64,000 nt of DNA. Source: CBDFMG01 sp965221205 [NCBI: bacterium]. Lineage in GTDB: Bacteria; SM23-31. This document shows positions 37,826-46,990 of this stretch, one piece after another. The notes under the pieces were generated by a model that did not search any database, had not been told where the DNA came from, and saw only the letters and a program-made list of their open reading frames with translations. The DNA lies in NCBI GenBank assembly GCA_965221205.1, contig OZ244870.1, positions 1,240,001-1,304,000 on the forward strand, read 5' to 3'. The position numbers and the translations under genes are program-made. The first letter of the stretch is position 1, and every line of letters begins with the position of its first letter.

Positions 37826-39028
37826 TTGATTTTCCGAAATAAAAAAATTCTCATTGGTATTACCGGCGGAATCGCGGCGTATAAAATTCCATATCTTGTC
37901 CGGACGATCAAGACAAGGGGTGGGGAAGTAAAAACAATTTTGACCGGGTCGGGTGAGCAGTTTGTCACAAAAACCACACTGGCAACCCTGTCGGAAGAGC
38001 CGGTAGCATACGATGTTTTTGATTCTGAAGTACCGGATAAAATTCAGCATATTGATCTTGCTCGCTGGGCGGATTGCTTTGTGATTGCTCCCGCTACAGC
38101 CAATATCTTTGCCAAAGCCGCACATGGAATTGCAGATGATATTCTTTCGACTATAATCGTGTCGTATAAAGGTTCGATACTCTTTGCACCCGCGATGCAT
38201 GATGAGATGTGGAAAAACTGCGTTACGCAGGACAATATCAAAAAACTGCTCAAACAAGGCCATGAAATCGTTCCACCAGAGTTCGGAAGTCTTGCCAGCG
38301 ATTCGGTCGGAATGGGCCGGCTGGCAGAACTTGAGACAATTGAGCAGGCAATTATTAAAAAGCTCAATCTTAAACTCGACCTGACTGGGAAAAAAATCCT
38401 CATCACTGCCGGGCGGACCGAAGAAGCAATAGATCCGATCAGATATATCAGTAACCATTCGAGCGGAAAGATGGGAGCTGCACTTGCCGAAGCCGCTGCA
38501 GAACGTGGTGCTGCGGTCACTGTCATAGCCGGAATTCGTACTGTTCCGTTTCCAGGCGAGGCATCCATTATCGAAGCACCGACCACTCATGAAATGGCGA
38601 AAGCCGTTAAAAGAGAGCTGAATAACAACGATGTATTGCTCATGGCAGCCGCGGTAGCGGATTATCGGCCAAAAAAAAGTTCAAAAGAGAAAATTAAAAA
38701 GGGTTCTGCAAACGTACTCTCTCTGGAACTCGAAACTACCGAAGACATACTTGGCAGTATAAAAGAACGCAAAAAGAACACCTTTGTTGCTGGATTTTCG
38801 GTCGAGACACAAAATGAAATTGCAAATTCACGCAAAAAGCTGACTGAAAAGAATCTTGATCTTATTATTGTCAATAATCCGTTTGAACCCGGAGCCGGTT
38901 TTGATGTCGATACCAATAGAGTAACGCTTCTTGAGACAGGGAAAAAGGCTCAACACCTTCCGCTGCTGTCAAAACGGGATGTTGCCGACCGCATCTTTGA
39001 CCGTATTGCCGCACGGTTAAGATTGTAA
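37826..39028 (+). CDS. coaBC: Bifunctional phosphopantothenoylcysteine decarboxylase / phosphopantothenate-cysteine ligase
   Basis: Two consecutive steps of coenzyme A synthesis. The CoaC flavin domain (about 1-185) has ITGGIAAYK, HGIADDILST with the catalytic histidine, and PAMHDEMW. The CoaB domain has ITAGRTEEAIDPIRYISNHS and MAAAVADYRPKK. The start is TTG at 37826; no better start is near. In the CoaC flap, where E. coli-type enzymes have LACGDxGxGRM, this protein reads LASDSVGMGRL, so the active-site cysteine (position 158 here) is serine. Such a change occurs in some lineages, but I cannot confirm it here. Confidence 0.93.
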   Translation: MIFRNKKILIGITGGIAAYKIPYLVRTIKTRGGEVKTILTGSGEQFVTKTTLATLSEEPVAYDVFDSEVPDKIQHIDLARWADCFVIAPATANIFAKAAHGIADDILSTIIVSYKGSILFAPAMHDEMWKNCVTQDNIKKLLKQGHEIVPPEFGSLASDSVGMGRLAELETIEQAIIKKLNLKLDLTGKKILITAGRTEEAIDPIRYISNHSSGKMGAALAEAAAERGAAVTVIAGIRTVPFPGEASIIEAPTTHEMAKAVKRELNNNDVLLMAAAVADYRPKKSSKEKIKKGSANVLSLELETTEDILGSIKERKKNTFVAGFSVETQNEIANSRKKLTEKNLDLIIVNNPFEPGAGFDVDTNRVTLLETGKKAQHLPLLSKRDVADRIFDRIAARLRL

Positions 39029-39063
39029 TCGCTTTCCGACCGGTTTCCATAGACGGAAACACA

Positions 39064-39851
39064 ATGTATTACCGAGAAGCTGACTCAGCGTCAAAGTACC
39101 CTCTTGTTTTCATACATGGCTTTCCACTGAATCATACTATGTGGAATCCCCAATTGGAGACGCTTCCTGAGGGTGTCCGGGCAGTAGCGTACGATGTCCG
39201 CGGTCACGGTAATAGCAGTGTTGGTGATGGTCAATTCTCTCTGGAGTTTTTGTTGACGATCTAATCGGACTGCTTGACCATCTTAAAGCAAAAAAAGTAA
39301 TTCTTTGTAGTTTATCGATGGGAGGTTACATTGCGCTCCGGGCTGTTGAGTGTCATCCGGAACGGTTCATGGGACTAGTCCTGTGCGATACGCAGAGCTA
39401 TGCTGATGCTAATGAAACAAAGATCAAGCGGGCTAATGTGATCCGGTTAATCAAAAACGGCGGTATCAAAGAGTTTGCCGACAATTTCATAAATTTGATC
39501 CTTGCTAAAAAAACCGTCAGTGAGAACAAAAAGGTAGTAGAGCAGCTTCGCGATATGATACTGCACAACGATCCACTCGACGTATGTGGTACCTTCATGG
39601 CACTTGGAGCACGGACAGACACATCACAGGCGTTGCCATCTTTTTCTCTTCCTGTCTCGATTATTGTGGGAGAAAACGATGCGTTGACTCCGTCGTCAAT
39701 GTCTGATTTTAGGCACAAAAAAATCCCCCATCCGGAATTGAATAGTATACCAGCGGCTAGTCACATGGGCAACATGGAAAACGTGGAGGCATTTGACGAA
39801 GTTTTGTATCGATTTGTTGCTAATGTGATGAACGATCTTAGTGATAATTGA
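39064..39851 (+). pseudogene. Alpha/beta hydrolase gene with one frameshift
   Basis: Codons from 39064 read an alpha/beta hydrolase (LVFIHGFPLNHTMWNPQLE, then AYDVRGHGNSS) until a premature TAA at 39262. The homology continues without loss in the next frame (DDLIGLLDHLKAKKVILCSL), through the nucleophile region SLSMGGY, to the catalytic-aspartate region VGENDALTP and the histidine SHMG. One missing T in the run at about 39247-39251 (TTTTT, expected six) explains it. Total length would be about 263 residues. Either a recent mutation or a homopolymer sequencing error; everything else in the gene is intact. Confidence 0.82.
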
Positions 39852-39894
39852 GAAGCTCTCACACTGCCGTTTCAAATGCAGAAAATACCTGCGT

Positions 39895-39947
39895 TTCTCC
39901 ACATTTTATCCACTTATTATCCACTTAAAATTCTCCACTTTTCCACG
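39895..39947 (+). promoter_or_regulatory. Cluster of five DnaA-box-like 9-mers
   Basis: TTCTCCACA (39895), TTATCCACT (39906), TTATCCACT (39917), TTCTCCACT (39931) and TTTTCCACG (39939), all in one orientation. The first three are spaced by exactly 11 bases. The two TTATCCACT copies differ from the DnaA consensus TTATCCACA only in the last base. It lies in the 200-base gene-free gap before the uracil-DNA glycosylase gene, with dnaB next. This could be an origin-like or a DnaA-regulated site. Confidence 0.6.
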
Positions 39948-40057
39948 CAAATTTACTTTTTATACACACCTGAGAAATGTCCTTGTATTTCGAGCGATAT
40001 ATGGTTACTATCAACAAACTCAATACTTGTTTGTGAACATGTAATTTTGAGCATACC

Positions 40058-40837
40058 ATGCCATCTGCCGTAAGCAGAACAGACCTGATTAAAACCTATT
40101 TACAGCAGCAAAAGGAATTATTCGGAGATACAGTATATCTGGGGCAGTCGAGAGGAGAAGAAATCGGAAAAACAACATATGATGACCCGTCCGAAAGCAC
40201 GAATAATGATGTGTGGCTAATATCAGATGTGGGAACTGGGAATGCATGGAAGAATGAATCATGGCGCGCAATTGACGACCTTGAAGAGTTTCATAATGCA
40301 ATATCAGGCTGCATGCAGTGCTCACTTGGAGAAACACGGAATAGATTTGTATTTGGAAGCGGAAATCCTCATGCTGATTTGATGTTTATAGGAGAAGCGC
40401 CAGGAGCCGATGAAGATAAGAAAGGAATTCCGTTTGTCGGTCGTGCCGGGCAGCTACTCGATAAAATATTAAGCGCAATTGATCTTGAACGCTCGGATGT
40501 CTATATTGCAAATATATTAAAATGCAGACCACCTCAAAATCGTGATCCGCAGTCGGGAGAAATTGCCTGCTGTGAACCGTATCTACTGCACCAGATTAAA
40601 CTGATTAATCCGGTCCTGATGGTAGCGTTGGGAAGGATTGCCGCCCAGACATTGCTGAGAACGACCGAAACACTCGGTGCAATGCGTGGCAAGATTCATG
40701 ACTACCACGGAACCGATCTCATGGTCACGTATCATCCCGCAGCATTGTTGCGAAATCCCAATTTCAAGCGTCCAGCCTGGGAGGACATGAAAGAGATAAA
40801 GCGGCTTTATTTGGATAAACGGAATAATGTTGAATAG
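40058..40837 (+). CDS. Uracil-DNA glycosylase, family 4 (iron-sulfur type)
   Basis: Removes uracil from DNA to start base-excision repair. After about 75 poorly conserved residues comes the family 4 core. It has the cluster cysteines in [11 protein letters not shown] (about 85 and 88), the catalytic block [20 protein letters not shown] (about 110-130), [15 protein letters not shown] with the third cysteine, a further cysteine pair (ACCEPYL), and the late motif [12 protein letters not shown]. Length is 259 residues because of the N-terminal extension. dnaB follows after about 70 bases. Confidence 0.92.
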   Translation: MPSAVSRTDLIKTYLQQQKELFGDTVYLGQSRGEEIGKTTYDDPSESTNNDVWLISDVGTGNAWKNESWRAIDDLEEFHNAISGCMQCSLGETRNRFVFGSGNPHADLMFIGEAPGADEDKKGIPFVGRAGQLLDKILSAIDLERSDVYIANILKCRPPQNRDPQSGEIACCEPYLLHQIKLINPVLMVALGRIAAQTLLRTTETLGAMRGKIHDYHGTDLMVTYHPAALLRNPNFKRPAWEDMKEIKRLYLDKRNNVE

Positions 40838-40906
40838 AAAACAAACACTATGTAATATAATCAATGTGCAATAAACTTATTGGAAAAAGAAGTTAGTGAC
40901 GTATTT

Positions 40907-42274
40907 ATGGATAAAACAGAACTGAAAGAACGGATACCACCGCAGGCAGACGATTTTGAAAAAGCGCTTCTTGGGGCAGTTATGCAGTATAAGGATGCGG
41001 TTTTTCAGGTGATGGAACTCCTGAAACCGGAACAATTTTATAAGACGGCTCACCAGAAGATATTTAGTGCAATATGTGCACTCTTTAATAAGAATGATGC
41101 AATCGATGCGTTAACAGTCGGTGAGCAACTAAAAAAAGATGGTGAATATGATAATATAGGAGGGGGGTATTATCTCACCGAATGCCTGGAGCAAGAAATG
41201 ACATTTGCTAATGTGGAATATTACGCAAAGGTCATTCTGGAAAAGGCTATGCTCCGGAGTATGATCGAAATATCTCGCGATATCATGGATTCGGGATATG
41301 AAGGTCGGGAAGATGCGCAATCACTGCTTGACGAAGCGGAGCGAAAGATCATGAGCATCGGTGAAATCGGTATGAAAACCGGTTTCGAAAATATCAGACC
41401 GATCCTCCATAATACAATGGACATTCTCGATAAAAACAATAATCGGGACGGACATCTTATCGGTATATCCTCGGGATTTACAAAACTTGATGAATTAACG
41501 GCCGGGTTTCAGAATTCAGATTTAATTATTATTGCCGGCCGGCCATCAATGGGGAAAACCGCATTCAGTCTCAATCTTGCCCGATATGCTGCTGTCGAAC
41601 ACAAAATTGCAGTTGGGTTTTTCAGTCTCGAAATGTCAAAATTTCAGCTCGCTTCGCGGCTGCTCAGTTGTGAAGCGCGAATCGATTCGAACAACCTTCG
41701 CCGGGGAAGGCTCCAGAAAAAAGAGTGGCCGGAATTAGCCGCTGCCGCCGGAGCGCTGTCGGATGCTCCGCTCTTTATCGACGACACACCATCTCTGAGT
41801 GTGTTTGAATTACGGGCAAAAGCGCGTCGTTTAAAGATAGAACATAATATGGGACTGATAGTTGTTGACTATCTACAGCTTATGCAGGGGTCGTACGGCA
41901 AAGAGAGTAGGCAGCAGGAAATCGCTGAAATATCCCGGTCATTAAAAGCTGTTGCCAAAGAGCTTGAACTCCCGGTTATGGCTCTCTCTCAACTCTCTCG
42001 TCAGCCAGAATTGCGCGGCGGCAAGAGAAGACCGATGCTCTTCGACCTGCGTGAATCAGGAGCTATTGAACAAGATGCTGATGTGGTTATTTTCATCTAT
42101 AGGCCTGAGGTTTATGATATTGAGTCTGATGAAAATGGACGTTCAACCGAAAACGTTGCAGAAATTATTATTGGAAAGCAGCGTAATGGACCGACGGGAA
42201 CCATTTACCTTACCTTCCTCAAAAACACTGCCAGATTTGAGAATATTGCTTACGAAGAAGAAATAACTATATAA
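40907..42274 (+). CDS. dnaB: Replicative DNA helicase DnaB
   Basis: Hexameric 5'-3' helicase of the replication fork. The N-terminal primase-binding domain (about 1-115; PPQADDFEKALLGAVMQ) and the RecA-type motor are both complete. The motor has IIAGRPSMGKTAFSLNLA (Walker A about 211), VVDYLQLM and the C-terminal KQRNGPTGTIYLTF. No intein. ATG 40907 gives the normal N-terminus; a TTG nine codons earlier also fits the frame. Length of 455 residues is usual. A terminator lies just after the stop. Confidence 0.96.
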   Translation: MDKTELKERIPPQADDFEKALLGAVMQYKDAVFQVMELLKPEQFYKTAHQKIFSAICALFNKNDAIDALTVGEQLKKDGEYDNIGGGYYLTECLEQEMTFANVEYYAKVILEKAMLRSMIEISRDIMDSGYEGREDAQSLLDEAERKIMSIGEIGMKTGFENIRPILHNTMDILDKNNNRDGHLIGISSGFTKLDELTAGFQNSDLIIIAGRPSMGKTAFSLNLARYAAVEHKIAVGFFSLEMSKFQLASRLLSCEARIDSNNLRRGRLQKKEWPELAAAAGALSDAPLFIDDTPSLSVFELRAKARRLKIEHNMGLIVVDYLQLMQGSYGKESRQQEIAEISRSLKAVAKELELPVMALSQLSRQPELRGGKRRPMLFDLRESGAIEQDADVVIFIYRPEVYDIESDENGRSTENVAEIIIGKQRNGPTGTIYLTFLKNTARFENIAYEEEITI

Positions 42275-42280
42275 ATGCAT

Positions 42281-42314
42281 AAAAAGTGGTGAAGATAAAC
42301 CTCATCACTTTTTT
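42281..42314 (+). terminator. Rho-independent terminator after dnaB
   Basis: Inverted repeat AAAAAGTGGTGA / TCATCACTTTTTT with one bulge and a nine-base loop, ending in a T-run. The A-run on the other side means it could also serve the minus-strand gene that ends at 42349. Confidence 0.8.
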
Positions 42315-42348
42315 GTACCGGTCACCACACCACCTCACCTTAGCCCGT

Positions 42349-43086
42349 CTACTTTATGAATAGCATCTTTTTCGAATCGAAGAATCCCGATGAAGATCGT
42401 AATACATAAAAGTAGACACCTGATCCTACCTGTATACCGTTACTATCTCGACCGTTCCACTCAATATAGTGGATGCCTTGGGAAAATGTTTCATCTGCAA
42501 GTGTCGCAATCTCTCTTCCGAGAACATTGTAAATCTTGAGTGTAATCAATGATGTTGAAGGTTGAGAGAATGTTATCGTTGTTGTCGGATTAAATGGATT
42601 CGGATAATTTTGTCTTAATTCAAATCGAGTTGGCGCAAAATGATTTACATAGTCGACACTCGTAATCAATTCGTCTGATGAACTTGTAAGTGCCCACAGC
42701 GAAAAATGATCAGTATTTACGGTGATTGTATTATTGCTCTTATTGATCGTTCCAACTACAATCTGCCACCGGACTTCAGTGGTGTCGTAATAATTTACTG
42801 CGAGGCTGTCTTCATTCAATCCGAGTCCGGTAATCATATCATCGGTATAACTGAATTTCAGATCTACTTGAAAATCTTCGACGTCGAGTTCAATATCATA
42901 ATAGAATACTACCTTTTCAAATTCGGGTACATCTGGGAACTCTTCCGTAATTATTTCCACCTGTTTCACCGATAACGTCCGGTTTGCGACTCCGCCCTCT
43001 TTAAAGTCGAGTGCAAGTGATGTTTCGTTTGAAAATGTGAGCATAACCGTTGAGATTGTTTGAATATTTGATATTTGAGTATACAA
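42349..43086 (-). pseudogene. Fragment: C-terminal region with secretion/sorting domain
   Basis: Open piece of 245 codons. It has a beta-rich part (VVFYYDIELDVEDFQVDLKF) and then the sorting domain FELRQNYPNPFNPTTTITFS, LKIYNVLGREIATLADETFS and GSGVYFYVLRSS. This FlgD-like/T9SS-type end domain is typical of secreted proteins in Ignavibacteria, Marinimicrobia and relatives. Frame lost upstream near 43090. Confidence 0.8.
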
Positions 43087-43304
43087 TCCGTCACCATCAC
43101 CTGCAGGTACTCCGCAGAAACAAAATACTCTATTCTTTCACTTTTATCCAAGATTCTGAAAAGCATGTCATTATCCTCAATATAGCCGTCTTGTATGTCA
43201 GTTTGAGAATCGTCCATCCATGCCCAGAGATCAAGTGGGAAATCGCCTTCAAAAACCCGTGCACCGACATTAATAGTGTCCCCGTCAGCAGTTACATCAA
43301 ACAT
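42966..43304 (-). pseudogene. Fragment: GDEIGMFD-type repeat
   Basis: The piece beginning MFDVTADGDTINVGARVFEG continues upstream in frame (NGVPIESGDEIG) and matches the repeat seen near 44350-44100 (GDEIAVFDNDIVVGATIFDG). Its C-terminal third (after EYLQ) is out of frame and meaningless, showing the frameshift to the next fragment. Confidence 0.6.
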
Positions 43305-43464
43305 ACCGATTTCATCACCGGATTCAATTGGAACACCATTGATTTCCGTTGCATTGCTGCATTAATGAGGATGCTGTACGTATCACCGGTACGAACTGCG
43401 TAAGTGTAACAGGGTTTGTCAGTTTTCTGCAATGATTTTTGGTGCAGCTATTTTTGCTGTTTCA

Positions 43465-43824
43465 CTATAGGTGAATTTTTGTGAGGAGTTCAGGTAGATA
43501 GAGTATCCCTGTCCCGGAATTAAATCTCCGATACTGTCGAAAAGATGCAGGAATATAGAATTCACCGCCATTATTCTGGACAATAATAAGTCTGGAATCA
43601 AGTGATGTATATGCAGACGAAACGGGTGAAGATTCTCTGTAATAAACCGGAATATAATTCCATTTTGGCAGTAGATGGATTTGTGTTGAGAGATCAATAA
43701 GAGTTCCGGATATCTCGAGTGCATCTGATTCGTCCAAATACATTTTATATCCATCTGTTATATTCCACTCTTTAATTCCATCAAATATACCGGGAATATA
43801 GAATCGCCCTTTGTCATTTTTCAT
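43465..43824 (-). pseudogene. Fragment: paired GWN/ITDGYK-type surface modules
   Basis: Reads KGRFYIPGIFDGIKEWNITD GYK, then LIIVQNNGGEFYIP. The repeat continues in another frame (DLIPGQGYSIYLNSSQKFTY, to about 43419). These modules usually precede the sorting domain of secreted FCB proteins. Confidence 0.55.
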
Positions 43825-43911
43825 GATTGCCAGATTATCATCGATACCATTTGTAATGTTTTCAATATCAAGTGTATCAGGGAGCAGATGGCTTGAAACC
43901 AGATTCCATCC

Positions 43912-44354
43912 CTAGACAAAGCTGATAGTCTGTTCTCCTCTCAGTTCCAACGCGAGTGAAAGCCGTGCAAAACCACCGGTTTCAAATTCTCCGTCCCCCT
44001 CCAGGATCGAATATGGTTCCGTCCATAATTCATTGTCAGCAGCAGTGTCGTACACTTTGAACAGCATTAGGCCGCCCTTTTTGTAGCCGTCAGTCTCCGC
44101 GCTATCTGAGGATCGTCTTTCCATGCTGTCAATCCTACAGGAAACGAGCCGTCAAAAATTGTGGCGCCGACAACAATATCATTATCAAAGACCGCTATCT
44201 CATCTCCGATATCGAGTTCGTTAAAATCGACGGTATCAACTACAATACTATAACTTTGACCGGTGTGAGTTGTATAAGCAAAGGTATGAAAAAAAGAAGC
44301 ACATTCACAAATATGTCGAGCGTATCCGGAAGGCTGTCTGTATCGGCAACACAT
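43912..44354 (-). pseudogene. Fragment: GDEIAVFD repeat region
   Basis: Two overlapping frames. One contains YSIVVDTVDFNELDIGDEIA and VGATIFDGSFPVGLTAWKDD. The other reads YKKGGLMLFKVYDTAADNEL and ends at a premature TAG (43914-43912) before GWNLVSSH. Confidence 0.5.
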
Positions 44355-44689
44355 ATCGATATTGGGGACGAACCGGTATCGGTAAAGGCCGGTGTCCCGC
44401 TTGAAATGCCAAGACTATCCAACGACAGCCATTGCGGATCCTCTAGAAGAGTAACGGTAAAGACCGAATCGGAAGCATCGACATCCTCAACATAAATAGT
44501 GTCTAAATAGAACGTATTCATAAGGGCATCTTTGAGCGATGTTTTCAAAACAACCGGCGCATCGTTTACGTTGATGACATTTATTGTAGTTATAAGGCTG
44601 TCGTTAAATTGATTAACAGAATCGAAAGCAACAACTTTTAGTAAAATGTTTTGACCAACATCGTCATTTGCAGGTGTCCCTGAAAGCAA
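44240..44689 (-). pseudogene. Fragment: cadherin-like / putative Ig modules
   Basis: LSGTPANDDVGQNILLKVVA, VINVNDAPVV and the second unit DPQWLSLDSLGISSGTPAFT are typical of dystroglycan-type cadherin-like domains in secreted bacterial proteins. Confidence 0.6.
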
Positions 44690-44858
44690 GCCCAGAGAAT
44701 CGTGTGTTGTGATGGAAAACCATTGCGGACCTTACGACACGTGAGAACTGAACGGTTGTTCCTATTGAATCCTGCGAGGTTGCGAAGACTGTATCTGCAT
44801 ACGGTTCATCCTCAACAGCATTAACAAGTGAGTCGGTTAAGATAGTAAGGCTATCCGT

Positions 44859-45683
44859 TCATGCTCTCACCTGTGAAACTCCTAACAGAAACACGTTGAA
44901 TACTGCATCAGACACATCATCAGTGAAAACAGAAAGTGTCTTATCAAAGGGATTAGAGTGTCTTGCTTCATTTGGTGAAAATTCGATAATAAATTTCAAG
45001 CTGTCGTCAACCGAGATCGTTTGAGGAAAACTTCCAGGTTCGATAACATTGAATGCATCAGAACGGAAATTATTTATTCCGGTTATTACCAATGGACTAT
45101 TTCTATGATTTCCAACACTAAAACTGAGCTCGGCAGTTTTGTTGATATTAATACCACTAAAAGATTCGCCTTCAAGAGATCCTTTAAAATTTAGAAAATA
45201 ATCTGTCAAGGAATATTCAGGAATACCTCTGGATCTCTGGATGGAGGGTGTTGCCCCGATAGTGGTTCCATTTTCTCCAGCGCCGATTACAGGGGAATTC
45301 AATGCGGGAACAAATTCCCCGCGGAAAAGTTGATCCAATGAAATTTCCCCGGTTCCGGGAATGAGTGCAAAGGTTTCACCTTCTAACAGGCTGAAATTTG
45401 TATTATTGTTAAAAATGTTATTATGGGATATTACAGCTCTACCTGCGTCAGATTTGACGATAGCTTCATCGAAGTTTATGATTATGTTATTTTTTATTAC
45501 AGATGTCGTACTGATGAATATTGCTCTTCTTCTTTTATCGCCGATGAAAGTGTTATAGGTAATAAGAGCATTTGAGTTCTCCTGAACATGAATACTTGTA
45601 TAGCTATCATAAAAACTGTTCTGTAAGAATATATTGTTCCGTACGAAGATCGAATCTGCAGCATCGTATACTAATATTCCCAA
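44859..45683 (-). pseudogene. Fragment: right-handed beta-helix plus ASPM/HYDIN-type sandwich
   Basis: 274 codons. Asn-rich parallel beta-helix coils (IFVRNNIFLQNSFYDSY, NALITYNTFIGDKRRRAIFI, KNNIIINFDEAIV, ISHNNIFNNNTNF) are followed by a choice-of-anchor sandwich (FNVIEPGSFPQTISVDDSLK, FSPNEA). Such helices often bind or cut carbohydrate; here the whole is part of a broken gene. Confidence 0.65.
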
Positions 45684-46151
45684 AAAGTTAGATGTAGTAA
45701 TAATAATATAAGGTAATTAGGTTATTTTCGGATCAAGTGTTACATTGGCAACAACATAGGAGCAGCAGAATTCCAACTATCGGTATCAGGATCGTAAACA
45801 ATTACCGAAGAAAGTTCCTGGTATGGACTTGTGACGCCCCAAAAAATCCAAATTTTACCATTGTATACAACAGCAGCAGCATTATCCCTCGGTTCCGGCA
45901 TATCACTTTTTGAGATCCATGAATCTAATGCCGGACTATAATTTTTCTAAAACATTTTTTTCACTCCCCCCTTGACCACCAGCTCCATAAATTTTATTGT
46001 TAATAGTACCCGAAGCATTATCGTATCTCGCGAATGTCATAATAGTTTCAAGATTCCACTGGTAACCATATTTACCTGCATATCCTTGAATTATACCATT
46101 AAAGGTTGAGGAATAGTTATCCATTATAATATTCAAAGTGTCACGGTAAAA

Positions 46152-46562
46152 CTACTCCAAATCTGGTTCGAAGGAAATTGAAATACTTATTTTTTTAGTT
46201 GAATCATCACCCACAAAAAAGGATGGAAAAGTTGTTGGCTCTGATATGGTAAAATATGTTCCGGAACTGAGAAATAGAGAATCCATTCTTGTTGAATCGA
46301 ATGAACCGGTTATGGTAACTAATGCCGTATCGGTAGTTAATAAAGAGTCTCTTCTCCAATAAAGGTCGAGAGTATGTATTGCGGTATCTGAATTGAGAGC
46401 ATATAAATGTTGAAGTGTTATAACAGAATCAGAATCGGCATTTACGGTAACTGCTGAAAATGAAGCGGAACTGTTTAAAGCATCGAAATTGTCTGAGGAA
46501 AATACAATCGCAGGAAAATTTAATACACGTAAAATACACGAAAACAAAGTAACACGTTTCAT
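46152..46562 (-). pseudogene. Fragment: N-terminal part of the secreted protein
   Basis: Starts MKRVTLFSCILRVLNFPAIV, a signal-like sequence, then a beta-rich region (ASFSAVTVNADSDSVITLQH) ending at a stop before a kelch-like stretch in other frames (45936-46136; DNASGTINNKIYGAGGQG). Confidence 0.6.
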
Positions 46563-46764
46563 GGTAACCCCCATAAAGGTCACTTTTCTATTACTTCGAT
46601 AAATAGCATTAACCACATATGTCAGACTTCGATTCGCATTTCATTCGTTTTAGGCAGGCTTATACAGAAGTGTCTAAAATTATATTCACACATTAATGGA
46701 CGTACTGTTTTTGTCGAAGAACTTTTTTGTTTTTATCAATATAATACATTTATTGTAAGAATAC

Positions 46765-46780
46765 TGTGACGGGCGTCACA
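46765..46780. promoter_or_regulatory. CRP/FNR-family operator
   Basis: TGTGACGGGCGTCACA is an exact TGTGA-N6-TCACA dyad, the consensus of CRP-type regulators. A further half-site TGTGA lies at 46788. It sits upstream of the tandem RelA/SpoT genes and about 200 bases from the divergent secreted-protein remnant. Confidence 0.6.
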
Positions 46781-46817
46781 AAATTACTGTGATAAAATCG
46801 ACTAAAACAGAAAATTC

Positions 46818-46847
46818 TTGAAATTGAGCAGTTGTCCGGAGTAGTAT
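46818..46847 (+). promoter_or_regulatory. Possible sigma-70 promoter for the tandem RelA/SpoT genes
   Basis: TTGAAA (46818-46823) and TAGTAT (46842-46847) with 18 bases between. The CRP-type dyad would be centred roughly 80 bases before the start of transcription. Moderate match only. Confidence 0.35.
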
Positions 46848-46990
46848 GGGGTATGATTCGAATAAATCACAGAGGAGGTGTGTATCTTACCATTGTCTTT
46901 CGGTGATTTGTTCCGTACATTGGACCCAAGAGGAACTAACATCAGTTTATTCATTGTGGGTAGAGATGACGAGATAAAATAAGCGAGTCA

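Larger units (their letters stand above)
42349..46562 (-). pseudogene. Large secreted multi-domain protein, broken by many frameshifts and stops
   Basis: One gene-length region (about 1,400 codons) that no longer reads through. From the start at 46562 (ATG after GGGGG): a signal-like N-terminus, a kelch-like region (about 46140-45720), a right-handed beta-helix, an ASPM/HYDIN-type sandwich, cadherin-like modules, GDEI-type repeats and a NYPNPFNP sorting domain at the C-terminus. The frame changes at least six times (near 46145, 45700, 44860, 44240, 43510 and 43090), and some junctions contain stops (for example an amber codon at 43914 in SFV*GWNLVSSH). Such proteins are exported and anchored on the cell surface in FCB bacteria. 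It is not functional as it stands. Confidence 0.82.
46617..46990. other. Divergent intergenic region
   Basis: 374 bases between the secreted-protein remnant (leftward) and the first RelA/SpoT gene (rightward). It holds a CRP/FNR-type dyad and a possible sigma-70 promoter, listed separately; no ORF of note. Confidence 0.6.

Noticed and set aside
39044-39061. Hairpin GTTTCC-ATAGAC-GGAAAC after coaBC
   Set aside because: A perfect six-base stem but no T-run; too weak to call a terminator.
39895-39947. Calling this the chromosomal origin outright
   Set aside because: No strand switch of genes here, no dnaA or dnaN, and boxes deviate in the last base; kept only as a finding.
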